64,000 bases of DNA from BP-133 sp040756995. Lineage in GTDB: Bacteria > Actinomycetota > Acidimicrobiia > IMCC26256 > BP-133. This document shows, in pieces, positions 42,395 through 50,187 of the stretch. The stretch covers positions 1 through 64,000 of the forward strand of contig JBFLYK010000012.1 in assembly GCA_040756995.1 (NCBI GenBank). The letters are read 5' to 3'. The notes under the pieces are model-generated. The model had not been told where the DNA came from. It saw only the letters and a list, made by a program, of their open reading frames with translations, and did not search any database. The position numbers and the translations under genes were made by a program. The number at the start of each line of letters is the position of its first letter. The stretch's first letter is position 1.

Positions 42395-43348
42395 GTGCTC
42401 GTCCTCTCGGCGGCCGACGTCGAACGCCTTCTCGACCTTGACCGTCTGGTCGACGCCGTGGCGGCGGCCATGGTCGAGCTCAGCGCCGGGCGGACGGTGA
42501 CGCCGCCACGGGCGGGCGTCGACGTGCCTTCTATGGACGGGCGGTTGTTCGCCATGCCGGCGTTGCTGCCGGCCGCCGGGGCGCTCGTCACCAAAGTGGC
42601 CACGGTGTTCCCTCGCAACACTGACCGGCCGACCACGCAGGCGGTCATCTGCTGCTTCGATCCCCGTCACGGCACACCCCTCGCCGTGATGGATGGCACC
42701 GCCATCACCGCCGCCCGCACCGCCGCAGGCTCCGTACTGGCGGCCCGGTTGCTGGCCCGGCCGGATTCCCGGACCGTCTCGATCGTCGGGACCGGCACGC
42801 TGGCCCGGAGCCACGCCCGGGCCTTTGCCCGGCGAGAGGGGGTGGAGGTGCTCCAAGTGGTGGGCCGCGACCGGGGCCGGACCATGGCCCTGGTCGACGA
42901 ACTGACGGCGGCGGGGATCCCGGTCGTCGCCGGCGGGTCCATCGAGGCGGCGGTGCGCTCGGCCGACATCGTCTGCCTCACCACCCACGCCGACCGGCCG
43001 GTGCTCCGCCGGGAATGGCTCCGGCCCGGCACCCACGTCAATGCGCTCGGCTACAACCCGGCCGGCGACGGCGAGGTCGACGTCGCCACCATCGCCGCGG
43101 CGGTGGTGGCGGTGGAATCCCGGGCCGCCGCCCTGGCCGACCCGCCGGCCGGTGCCGTCGAGTTCCAGCGGGCCCGGGAGGCCGGTCTGGGGGAGGACGT
43201 CGTCCACGCCGAACTGGGCGAGCTGGTCGCCGGGACACGGCCCGGCCGGAGCAACGAGCAGCAGCTCACGCTGTACAAGTCGGTCGGCGTCGCCGCCCAG
43301 GACGCCGCCGCAGCAGCCCTGATTCTGGAGACCGTCAAGGACTCTTGA
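42395..43348 (+). CDS. Ornithine cyclodeaminase/mu-crystallin family protein
   Basis: A 317-residue NAD(P)-dependent enzyme of the OCD/mu-crystallin family. Members cyclise ornithine, dehydrogenate alanine or lysine derivatives, or reduce ketimines. The dinucleotide motif is GTGTLARSHARAF near residues 132-144; the substrate-site KVATVFP segment and TAARTAAGS are typical. The start GTG has AAAGGAG 7-8 bases upstream. Lying next to an amine oxidase and an amino-acid transporter, a role in imine or amino-acid catabolism is likely; the exact reaction is open. Confidence 0.8.
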   Translation: MLVLSAADVERLLDLDRLVDAVAAAMVELSAGRTVTPPRAGVDVPSMDGRLFAMPALLPAAGALVTKVATVFPRNTDRPTTQAVICCFDPRHGTPLAVMDGTAITAARTAAGSVLAARLLARPDSRTVSIVGTGTLARSHARAFARREGVEVLQVVGRDRGRTMALVDELTAAGIPVVAGGSIEAAVRSADIVCLTTHADRPVLRREWLRPGTHVNALGYNPAGDGEVDVATIAAAVVAVESRAAALADPPAGAVEFQRAREAGLGEDVVHAELGELVAGTRPGRSNEQQLTLYKSVGVAAQDAAAAALILETVKDS

Positions 43349-43374
43349 CGCCGGCCCACGGCCGGGCTTAGGTT
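43345..43374 (+). promoter_or_regulatory. Putative promoter of the GntR-Liv unit
   Basis: TTGACG (43345-43350) and TAGGTT (43369-43374) are separated by 18 bases, a good -35/-10 pair. It lies at the end of the preceding gene and directly upstream of the palindromic operator, which would cover the transcription start. Confidence 0.5.
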
Positions 43375-43380
43375 GTGGAC

Positions 43381-43396
43381 GGGTTGTATACAACCC
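43381..43396 (+). promoter_or_regulatory. GntR-family operator (perfect 16-bp palindrome)
   Basis: GGGTTGTATACAACCC is a perfect inverted repeat containing TTGTATACAA, the form of operator known for FCD-type (FadR subfamily) GntR regulators. It starts 7 bases after the -10 box and 29 bases before the GntR gene, so the regulator probably represses its own promoter. Release would be controlled by a ligand, perhaps the imported amino acid. Confidence 0.7.
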
Positions 43397-43424
43397 GCAC
43401 GCGACGAGCGTACGAGGCGGTGGC

Positions 43425-44120
43425 ATGTTCCACGTCGGCCCCACTCCCGAGCGAAACAACGGCAGCCTCGGCGAATGGGCGTACCACGTGCTCCTCGAGG
43501 AGATCGTGTTCCACGACCTCCGGCCCGGCATCGCCCTCCAGGAGACCGAGCTGGCCGCACGGCTCGGCATCTCACGCACGCCGGTCCGGGAGGCGCTTCG
43601 GCGGCTGACGAACGAGGGGTTCGTCACCGCTGTGCCCTACAAGGGGTTCTTCGTCGCCACCATCGACGTGACCGACCTGCAGGCCATTCGCGAGGTTCGC
43701 ATCGCCCTCGAACCGAAGGCCGCCCTGCTGGCGGTGGTCCGGGCGACTCCGGCCGAGCGGGAGGAGGCCGGGGCGCTGCTGGCCGAGATCGACGCCGGCG
43801 CTCTGCGCCCGGCGCGGTCACCGCGTTCGAGCAAAGAGCTCATGTACTCCGATCGCCGGATCCACACCCACATCTACGTCTGTACACACAACCGCTACAT
43901 GACCGAGACGCTGGTCCGTCATCTCAACCTGGCCCACCGGATCTGGTCGCTGTTCATCGATCGGGTGGAACACCTCGCCGACGCCGTCGAACAGCACCGC
44001 GCCCTGCTGCGGGCGGTGCGGGACGGCGATCCCACCGGGGTGGAAGAACACGTCCGCGAACACATCCTGAATCCCAACTTCGACCGGGCATCGCGGGAAC
44101 AGCTGCAGACCCCGGCCTAG
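43425..44120 (+). CDS. GntR-family regulator (FCD subfamily)
   Basis: A 231-residue transcription factor. The N-terminal winged helix includes ELAARLGISRTPVREALRRL (about residues 46-65). The C-terminal FCD ligand-binding domain is helical with His residues (SDRRIHTHIY, VEQHRALLRAV, EEHVREHI) that usually bind a metal and a small acid. The palindrome just upstream is the expected site. It is the first gene of the unit leading into the Liv transporter, so it is predicted to control uptake, and perhaps the two enzyme genes upstream. Confidence 0.85.
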   Translation: MFHVGPTPERNNGSLGEWAYHVLLEEIVFHDLRPGIALQETELAARLGISRTPVREALRRLTNEGFVTAVPYKGFFVATIDVTDLQAIREVRIALEPKAALLAVVRATPAEREEAGALLAEIDAGALRPARSPRSSKELMYSDRRIHTHIYVCTHNRYMTETLVRHLNLAHRIWSLFIDRVEHLADAVEQHRALLRAVRDGDPTGVEEHVREHILNPNFDRASREQLQTPA

Positions 44121-44144
44121 CCACACCTACAGCAAGGGGGGACC

Positions 44145-45347
44145 ATGAAGGGGCTTGTCTCAGCGCGGCCGCGCCTCCTCATCACCGGCCTCGTTCTGGC
44201 CCTGGGGGCCTGCGGGGGCGGCGGCTCCGAATCGGCGTCGGGCACGGACGCCAAGTCCGGCAAGGGATCGGGCGTGATCAAGATCGGAGCGTTGCTGCCC
44301 CTGTCGGGCGACAACACCAACAGCGGTACCGACATGCTCAACGCCGCCAAGCTGGCCGTCGACGACATCAACGCCGCCGGCGGAGTGCTCGGCCGGCGGC
44401 TGGAGATCGTGTCCGCCGACGACGGCTGCGACCCACAGACCGGCACCGCCGCCGCCCAGAAGCTGCTCGTCAGCGGGATCGTCGGAGTCGCCGGCGGCTA
44501 CTGCTCGGCGGCCGCCATCCCCGAAACGGCGGTCCTCGACCCGAGGGGCATCCCCTTCATCTCCGCCGCGGCCACCAATCCCACCCTCACCGAGCGGGGA
44601 ATGAAGACGGTGTTCCGCACCGTCGGCCGCGACGATCAGCAGGGGCCGTTCGCGGCCCGGTTCCTGGCCGGCTCGCTCGGGGCCAAGAAGCTGGCCCTGC
44701 TCCACACCAACACCGTCTACTCCAAGGGACTTGCCGAGCAGACGCGAGCGGCGAACGACGCACTCAAGCTGGGGATGGAGATCGTGTACTTCGACGCCAT
44801 CACGCCGGGCGAGCGGGACTACAGCTCCGCTCTGACGAAGATCAAGGCCTCGGGGGCGGACACGCTGTACTTCACCGGCTACCTCGCCGAGGCGGGTCTC
44901 ATCGTCCGGCAGGCCAAGGAGCTCCGGCTGCCGTTGCGCCTCACCGGCGGCGACGCCACCAACGACCCGGCGGTCATCAAGACGGCCGGTCCCGCCGCCG
45001 AGGGCTTCATCGCCACCACCTCTCCGCTGCCCGCCTTCCTGCCGGCCGCGGCCGGCTTCACCAAGGCGTACTCGGAGCGGTACGGCACCGCCCCCGGCCC
45101 CTACTCGGTCTACGAGTACGACGCCGTGAGGGTCTTAGCCGACGCGGTGACCCGCGCCGGATCGACGGATCTGAAGAAGGTCGTCGAAGCCCTGCGGGCG
45201 ACGCGTCACGAAGGTCTGACCGGCGAGATCACCTTTGACGACAAGGGCGACCGGCAAAAGACGGTGTACGTCACGGCGATCGTCCGGGACGGGCGCTTCG
45301 TTCCGTACAAGAAGCTCGACGACGCCGGCAACTGGGTCGACGCCTAG
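44145..45347 (+). CDS. Branched-chain amino-acid-type substrate-binding lipoprotein
   Basis: A periplasmic-binding-protein family 1 (Leu/Ile/Val-BP) lipoprotein that presents a ligand to the transporter. The signal peptide ends in the lipobox GAC; Cys23 would be lipidated. A Gly/Ser spacer follows, then KIGALLPLSGDNTNSG and the fold typical of LivJ/AmiC-like proteins. The ligand may be an amino acid or an amide; the neighbouring oxidase suggests an N-substituted amino acid. An AAGGGGGG ribosome-binding site precedes the ATG. The length is 400 residues. Confidence 0.88.
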   Translation: MKGLVSARPRLLITGLVLALGACGGGGSESASGTDAKSGKGSGVIKIGALLPLSGDNTNSGTDMLNAAKLAVDDINAAGGVLGRRLEIVSADDGCDPQTGTAAAQKLLVSGIVGVAGGYCSAAAIPETAVLDPRGIPFISAAATNPTLTERGMKTVFRTVGRDDQQGPFAARFLAGSLGAKKLALLHTNTVYSKGLAEQTRAANDALKLGMEIVYFDAITPGERDYSSALTKIKASGADTLYFTGYLAEAGLIVRQAKELRLPLRLTGGDATNDPAVIKTAGPAAEGFIATTSPLPAFLPAAAGFTKAYSERYGTAPGPYSVYEYDAVRVLADAVTRAGSTDLKKVVEALRATRHEGLTGEITFDDKGDRQKTVYVTAIVRDGRFVPYKKLDDAGNWVDA

Positions 45348-45358
45348 GAGAGACGGCC

Positions 45359-46258
45359 ATGCAGCGGTGGTTGCAGTACACGGTCAACGGGCTGACGACC
45401 GGCAGCTTCTACGCCCTGGTGGCGCTCGGCTACACGATGGTCTACGGCGTGATCCGGCTGATCAACTTCGCTCACGGCGAGTTCTTCATGGTCGGTGCCT
45501 TCATCGGCTGGTCGGTATTGAGCGGCCTGGCCGGCTCCGGTTGGCCGATCGGTGTTGTCCTCGCGGTGGGCCTGCTCGTGTCGATGGCCGCCACCGGTGT
45601 CCTCGGGGTCGTCGCCGCCCGGGTGGCGTACCAGCCGCTGTTGCGGGCGCCGCGCCTGTCGATCCTCATCTCGGCCCTCGGACTGTCACTGGCTCTGCAG
45701 TACAGCGTCGAAGGCATCTACGGGCCGGGCTTCGAGAGCTACCCCTCGGTGCTGCGGGGGCGGGCGTTCACGGTCGGCGGCGTCGGCGTCACGGTCTCGC
45801 AGCTCGTGATCGCCGCCGCGGCCGTGGCCCTCATGGCGGCCTTGCACCGCTTCGTGCAGGGCACCGCCATGGGCACGGCCATGCGGGCGCTAGCGATGGA
45901 CCAGGACGCCGCCCGGCTCATGGGCATCCACGTCGAGCGGGTGATCCTGCTCACGTTCTTCATCGGGACCTCACTGGCCGCCGCCGCCGGTTTCCTGAGC
46001 GGCGTCTACTACGGCCAGATCAATTTCCTCATGGGCTTCCTGCTCGGCCTGCGGGCCTTCACCGCCGCCGTGCTGGGCGGGATCGGAAACATCCCCGGGG
46101 CCATGGTCGGAGGCTTCATCATCGGCCTGCTCGAGTCGTACGCTTCCGGTTACGTCTCCGGGGCGTGGAAGGACGTCGCCGTCTTCGCCGTCCTCATCGC
46201 CGTGCTCGTCATCCGCCCGTCGGGAATCTTCGGTGAGCGCGTCGTGGAGCGGGTGTGA
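45359..46258 (+). CDS. ABC transporter permease LivH-like
   Basis: A membrane permease of the branched-chain amino-acid ABC family, 299 residues with about eight helices. Typical signatures are NGLTTGSFYALVALGYTMVYGVIRLINFAHGEF at the N-terminus (split here only by description) and the EAA-like loop AMRALAMDQDAARLMGI. It forms a heterodimer with the LivM domain of the next protein. AGGAGAG lies 7 bases before the ATG. The stop overlaps the next start (GTGTGA). Confidence 0.92.
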   Translation: MQRWLQYTVNGLTTGSFYALVALGYTMVYGVIRLINFAHGEFFMVGAFIGWSVLSGLAGSGWPIGVVLAVGLLVSMAATGVLGVVAARVAYQPLLRAPRLSILISALGLSLALQYSVEGIYGPGFESYPSVLRGRAFTVGGVGVTVSQLVIAAAAVALMAALHRFVQGTAMGTAMRALAMDQDAARLMGIHVERVILLTFFIGTSLAAAAGFLSGVYYGQINFLMGFLLGLRAFTAAVLGGIGNIPGAMVGGFIIGLLESYASGYVSGAWKDVAVFAVLIAVLVIRPSGIFGERVVERV

Positions 46259-48852
46259 ACGCGATCCTTGGCGGCTCACGCCGCCGCTGTCGGTGGGACA
46301 CCCCCCGTCCCCCGGGTATCCGGCGCCCGGGTGCGGTCGCCGGCGCCGTGCTGGTGGCCGCGACGCTGTTCCCGTTGGTCGGCAACGACTATCAGGTCGA
46401 CGTCGGGACCGGCGTGCTGCTGTTCGTGATGCTCGGCCTCGGCATCAACGTGGTGGTCGGGATGGCCGGGCTCCTGGACCTCGGGTACGCCGCCTTCTAC
46501 GCCATCGGCGCCTACACCACCGCCATCCTCACCGCCGACGCCGGTCTGACCTGGTGGCAGGCGGTGGTGCCGTCCGTGGCCGCCGCTGCGGTGGCCGGAG
46601 CGGTGCTCGGCTATCCGACCCTCCGGCTGCGGGGCGACTACCTGGCGATCGTCACGCTGGGCTTCGGTGAGATTGTGCGGATCTGCGCCATCAACCTCGA
46701 CAGCGTCACCGGCGGATCCAACGGGAAGATCGTCGGTGCCCGTCCGACACTGGCCGGACGGGAGCTGTTCACCGTCGACGACTTCTACTGGCTGGCGCTG
46801 GCCCTGGTGGCCATCACCTTCGCCGCCACCTGGAACCTGCACCGTTCCCGGCTCGGGCGGGCCTGGCGGGCCCTGGCCGACGACGACCACGTCGCCGAGG
46901 CGGTCGGCATTCCGACCGTGCGGGCCAAGCTCCTGGCCTACGTCCTCGGCGCCGTGTGGGCCGGCCTGGCCGGCGCCTTCGCTGCCGGCAAGTACGGCCT
47001 CGTGGCGCCGACCAGCTTCACGTTCACGGTCTCGGTGCTCATCCTGGTCGTCGTGGTGCTGGGCGGCCGGGGCAGCTTCCCCGGCGTGATGCTCGGGGCG
47101 CTGGTGGTCGTCGGCGTCCCCGAGGCGCTGCGGAGCGTGGAGGAGTGGAAGTACCTCTCCTTCGGCGTCGCGCTCGTGGTGCTGATGCTGGTGCGGCGGG
47201 GCGGGCTGTGGCCGGCCCCCCGACCGGCGAAGCCGGCCGGCGACTGGCCCCTCGACCCGGACGACCCCCTGCTCTCCGCCCCGGGACCGGCCGATCTCGA
47301 GGTCAGCGGCCTGACGAAGACGTTCGGTGGTCTGCGGGCGCTCACGGAGATGAGTCTGTTCGTCCGGCGTGGCGAGATCCTGGGGCTGATCGGACCGAAC
47401 GGCGCCGGGAAGACGACGGTCTTCAACTGCGTCACCGGCGTTGTCCGGCCGTCGACGGGCAAGGTCGCGCTCGGCGGGCCCGAGCTCTCCCGTCTGACTC
47501 CCCATCAGGTGGTGGCGGCCGGCGTGGGCCGCACCTTTCAGGGCGTGCGGCTCTTCCCGTCCATGACCGTGATCGAGAACGTGCTCGCCGGGATGGACAG
47601 CCGCCTGCGGTCAACGCCCCTCGGTGCACTGCTGCGGCTGCCCTGGCAGCGGCGCGAGGAGCGGCGGGCCATGGCCGCCGCTGCCTACTGGCTGGAGCTC
47701 GTCGGGCTCTCGGGCCGCGGTTGGGACCGGCCGGAGGACCTCACCTTCGAGGGCCAGCGCCGGTTGGATATCGCCCGGGCCCTGGCGTCCGGGCCGAGGG
47801 TGTTGCTGCTCGACGAACCGGCGGCGGGCATGAACCCGGCCGAGAAGGCGTCACTCACGGCCCTCGTGCGGCGCATCCGGGACGCCGGCGTGACCGTCGT
47901 GATCATCGAACACGACATGGGGCTCGTGGACGGGCTGTGCGACCGCGTCGCCGTCCTCGACGCGGGCCGCGTTCTCGTCGAGGGAACGCCGGCCGAAGTC
48001 CGCCAGGACCCGCGGGTCATCGAGGCCTACCTCGGGGTCGACAGCGCCGACGAGCCACCCTGGCCGGTGCGGGCGAAGCCTCCGGCGGGCGAGGCGCTGC
48101 TCGAGGTGTCCGGCCTGCGGGCCGGATACGGCCGCGGCGACGTCCTCGAGGGTGTGTCGTTCTCGGTGGCCGCCGGTGAGGTCGTGGCGCTCGTCGGGGC
48201 CAACGGCGCCGGAAAGACCACGACGCTGCGGACGATCAGCGGCCTCCAGCCCGCCCGGGGCGGAACCGTCCGCTTCGCCGGTGTCGACATCACCAACCGG
48301 CCGGCGCAGCGGATCGTCGGGCTCGGCCTGGGCCAGGTGCCCGAGAGCCACCGCATCTTCCCCGGGCTGAGCGTCGAGGAGAACCTGCGGCTCGGGGCGT
48401 TCCTCGCCCGCCGCGATCGGGCCGTGGTGACCGAGCGGATGTCCGGCGTGTTCGAGCTCTTCCCCCGGCTGGCCGAACGGCGCACGCAGGCGGCCGGCAC
48501 GCTGTCGGGCGGCGAGCGGCAGATGCTGGCGGTGGGCCGGGCGCTCATGGCTCAGCCTCGCCTGCTGTGCCTCGACGAGCCGTCGTTCGGATTGGCGCCG
48601 CTCATGGTGCGGCGGATCTTCGCCACGATCGCCGAGATCAGCGCGGCGGGGACGGCGGTCCTGCTGGTGGAGCAGAACGTCGCTCAGGCACTGGGGTTGG
48701 CCGATCGGGCCTACGTCCTCGAAGTGGGCCGCGTGGTGCTCGAAGGCGACGGCTCGGCACTGGCCGCCGACCCCCGCGTGCAGGCCGCCTACCTCGGAGG
48801 CGACCTCGAGCTCAGCAGTCTCGTCGGGGAGAGCCCGGGGGTGGAGGCGTGA
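46255..48852 (+). CDS. LivM-LivG-LivF triple fusion ABC transporter
   Basis: A single 865-residue chain that joins three usual components of a branched-chain amino-acid importer. Residues 1-330 form a LivM permease (about nine helices). Residues 343-605 form a LivG ATPase with Walker A GPNGAGKTT (about 381), a degenerate signature FEGQRRLDIA and Walker B LLLDEPAAGMNP. Residues 620-855 form a LivF ATPase with Walker A GANGAGKTT (about 648), signature LSGGERQML and Walker B LCLDEPSFGL. The two linkers are short and acidic/Pro-rich. Permease-ATPase fusions occur in ABC exporters; a LivMGF fusion is unusual to my knowledge. The end overlaps the convergent secreted-protein gene by 41 bases. Confidence 0.9.
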   Translation: MNAILGGSRRRCRWDTPRPPGIRRPGAVAGAVLVAATLFPLVGNDYQVDVGTGVLLFVMLGLGINVVVGMAGLLDLGYAAFYAIGAYTTAILTADAGLTWWQAVVPSVAAAAVAGAVLGYPTLRLRGDYLAIVTLGFGEIVRICAINLDSVTGGSNGKIVGARPTLAGRELFTVDDFYWLALALVAITFAATWNLHRSRLGRAWRALADDDHVAEAVGIPTVRAKLLAYVLGAVWAGLAGAFAAGKYGLVAPTSFTFTVSVLILVVVVLGGRGSFPGVMLGALVVVGVPEALRSVEEWKYLSFGVALVVLMLVRRGGLWPAPRPAKPAGDWPLDPDDPLLSAPGPADLEVSGLTKTFGGLRALTEMSLFVRRGEILGLIGPNGAGKTTVFNCVTGVVRPSTGKVALGGPELSRLTPHQVVAAGVGRTFQGVRLFPSMTVIENVLAGMDSRLRSTPLGALLRLPWQRREERRAMAAAAYWLELVGLSGRGWDRPEDLTFEGQRRLDIARALASGPRVLLLDEPAAGMNPAEKASLTALVRRIRDAGVTVVIIEHDMGLVDGLCDRVAVLDAGRVLVEGTPAEVRQDPRVIEAYLGVDSADEPPWPVRAKPPAGEALLEVSGLRAGYGRGDVLEGVSFSVAAGEVVALVGANGAGKTTTLRTISGLQPARGGTVRFAGVDITNRPAQRIVGLGLGQVPESHRIFPGLSVEENLRLGAFLARRDRAVVTERMSGVFELFPRLAERRTQAAGTLSGGERQMLAVGRALMAQPRLLCLDEPSFGLAPLMVRRIFATIAEISAAGTAVLLVEQNVAQALGLADRAYVLEVGRVVLEGDGSALAADPRVQAAYLGGDLELSSLVGESPGVEA

Positions 48853-50104
48853 GGCCGAAGGCCTGTCGGTAGGAGACGGCCCAGAACGCCGAGCCGGTGG
48901 CCAGGAACCCTTCGTTGATGCCGACGACGAGGTTCTGGCTCGGTGAGGCGTAGAGATCTTCGCCGGTGCCGTCGCCCCACAGGATGCACTGGTCGGCGGG
49001 CCGGCGGGGCCGGCCGGCCGGGGCGCGCTCGATCGTCTCGGCCGACTCGGCGAAGAGGAACGTGTCGCCGTGGGCGGCGACGCCCTGGACCCGGTCGATG
49101 CCGCTGTCGCCGTCGATCGTGTGGGCCCGGATGGAGCGGATGGGGGCCTGCCCGCCCGGCAACCGGCCGTTCTCGTCGAGCGGCCAGGTGGTGACGAGCG
49201 CGTCCTCGCGGTTGTTGAGCCGGTACTCGGCGGCCAGGAGCCGGGGCTTCTCGCCGGAGCCGTCAATCGAGATCGACGAGAAGGGATTGTTCCGGTCGCG
49301 GTCGGCGGGGTCGGCCACGACGTAGCGGGCCCAGACGGGGAGCTGGTACGGGCCGTCGCCGTCCTGGAGGAAGTGGTTGAGGTTGAAGACGTAGAGCCAG
49401 TCGGTGTCGGCGACGTAGAGCCACCGGCCGGCGATGGCGGCGCCGCCGGCGTGGAGGAGGATCCCGCGGGCGGCGACGACCGGCTCCTTGCCGGGCGCCT
49501 GCTGGAGGTACGGCTCGACCAGTTCGACGTTGCGGTAGGCGCCGCGATCCACGCTGATGATGCTGATGCGCGTTCGCTTGACGGGCTCTTCGCGGTCGCA
49601 GACGTCCGCTTCGTCGATGCCCTCGGACCCTCGCCAGCACCACGTGGCCACCAGGAAGTGCTGCCCGCCGCCCGGCGTCTCCTCCGTGCGCCACTCACCG
49701 GTGCCGGCGATGCCCTGGGTGAGCCACTGGCTCTGTTCGGTGTCGGCCTCGTCGAAGCAGCGGATCCACTTCGTGGGCCAGCCGATGTCCTCCGCCTTGA
49801 CGTCACAGTCGGAGCGGAGCTCGGCCGGCAGCGTGGCCGTCACGTCGTTGAAGCTGCGAACCCGCCGACCGGCCTGCTTGCCCAGCGCCATGGCCAGTTC
49901 TGAACAGCGCGGTTCGGCGGTCGTCGTCTCGCCGCAGCCCCGGGTCTCGAGCGTCAACACGCGGTCGCTCGGGTCGAGGTCGACATCGGGAAGGTCCTGG
50001 GCCTGCGCCGCCACCGGCAGCCCCAGCTGGACCAGGGCGACGAACGTCACCCCAACCAGCCGACTCCTCCCCAGCCTCGGCCCACGGTGACCCTGACGCT
50101 CCAT
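48812..50104 (-). CDS. Secreted protein of unknown function
   Basis: A 430-residue exported protein. The signal peptide ends near residue 35 (AAQA). The mature part has at least eight Cys, several in pairs (RGCGETTTAEPRC, SDCDVKAEDIGW, RCFDEAD), which suggests disulfides. A later region has propeller-like strands (AGRWLYVADTDWLYVFNLNHF). No family is recognised; the function is unknown. It lies 83 bases downstream of the large mosaic protein gene and converges with the Liv fusion. Confidence 0.6.
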   Translation of the reverse strand: MERQGHRGPRLGRSRLVGVTFVALVQLGLPVAAQAQDLPDVDLDPSDRVLTLETRGCGETTTAEPRCSELAMALGKQAGRRVRSFNDVTATLPAELRSDCDVKAEDIGWPTKWIRCFDEADTEQSQWLTQGIAGTGEWRTEETPGGGQHFLVATWCWRGSEGIDEADVCDREEPVKRTRISIISVDRGAYRNVELVEPYLQQAPGKEPVVAARGILLHAGGAAIAGRWLYVADTDWLYVFNLNHFLQDGDGPYQLPVWARYVVADPADRDRNNPFSSISIDGSGEKPRLLAAEYRLNNREDALVTTWPLDENGRLPGGQAPIRSIRAHTIDGDSGIDRVQGVAAHGDTFLFAESAETIERAPAGRPRRPADQCILWGDGTGEDLYASPSQNLVVGINEGFLATGSAFWAVSYRQAFGLTPPPPGSPRRDC

Positions 50105-50130
50105 GCGCCCATCATGCGCCCCCTGCCACC

Positions 50131-50157
50131 CGGGTACGACTACCTTCGGGGTACCCG
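50131..50157 (-). terminator. Hairpin between the two secreted-protein genes
   Basis: A perfect 7-bp stem (CGGGTAC at 50131-50137 with GTACCCG at 50151-50157) and a 13-base loop lie in the 83-base gap after the mosaic protein stop. It may end that transcript or act in the leader of the downstream gene; no T tract. Confidence 0.4.
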
Positions 50158-50187
50158 ATCGACTCTTTCCTTGGGCCGCCGCCCGGG

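Noticed and set aside
39992..43627. Minus-strand open frame of 1,211 codons across aspS, the oxidase and the OCD-like gene
   Set aside because: It crosses three well-supported genes and has no recognisable domain; a shadow of GC bias.
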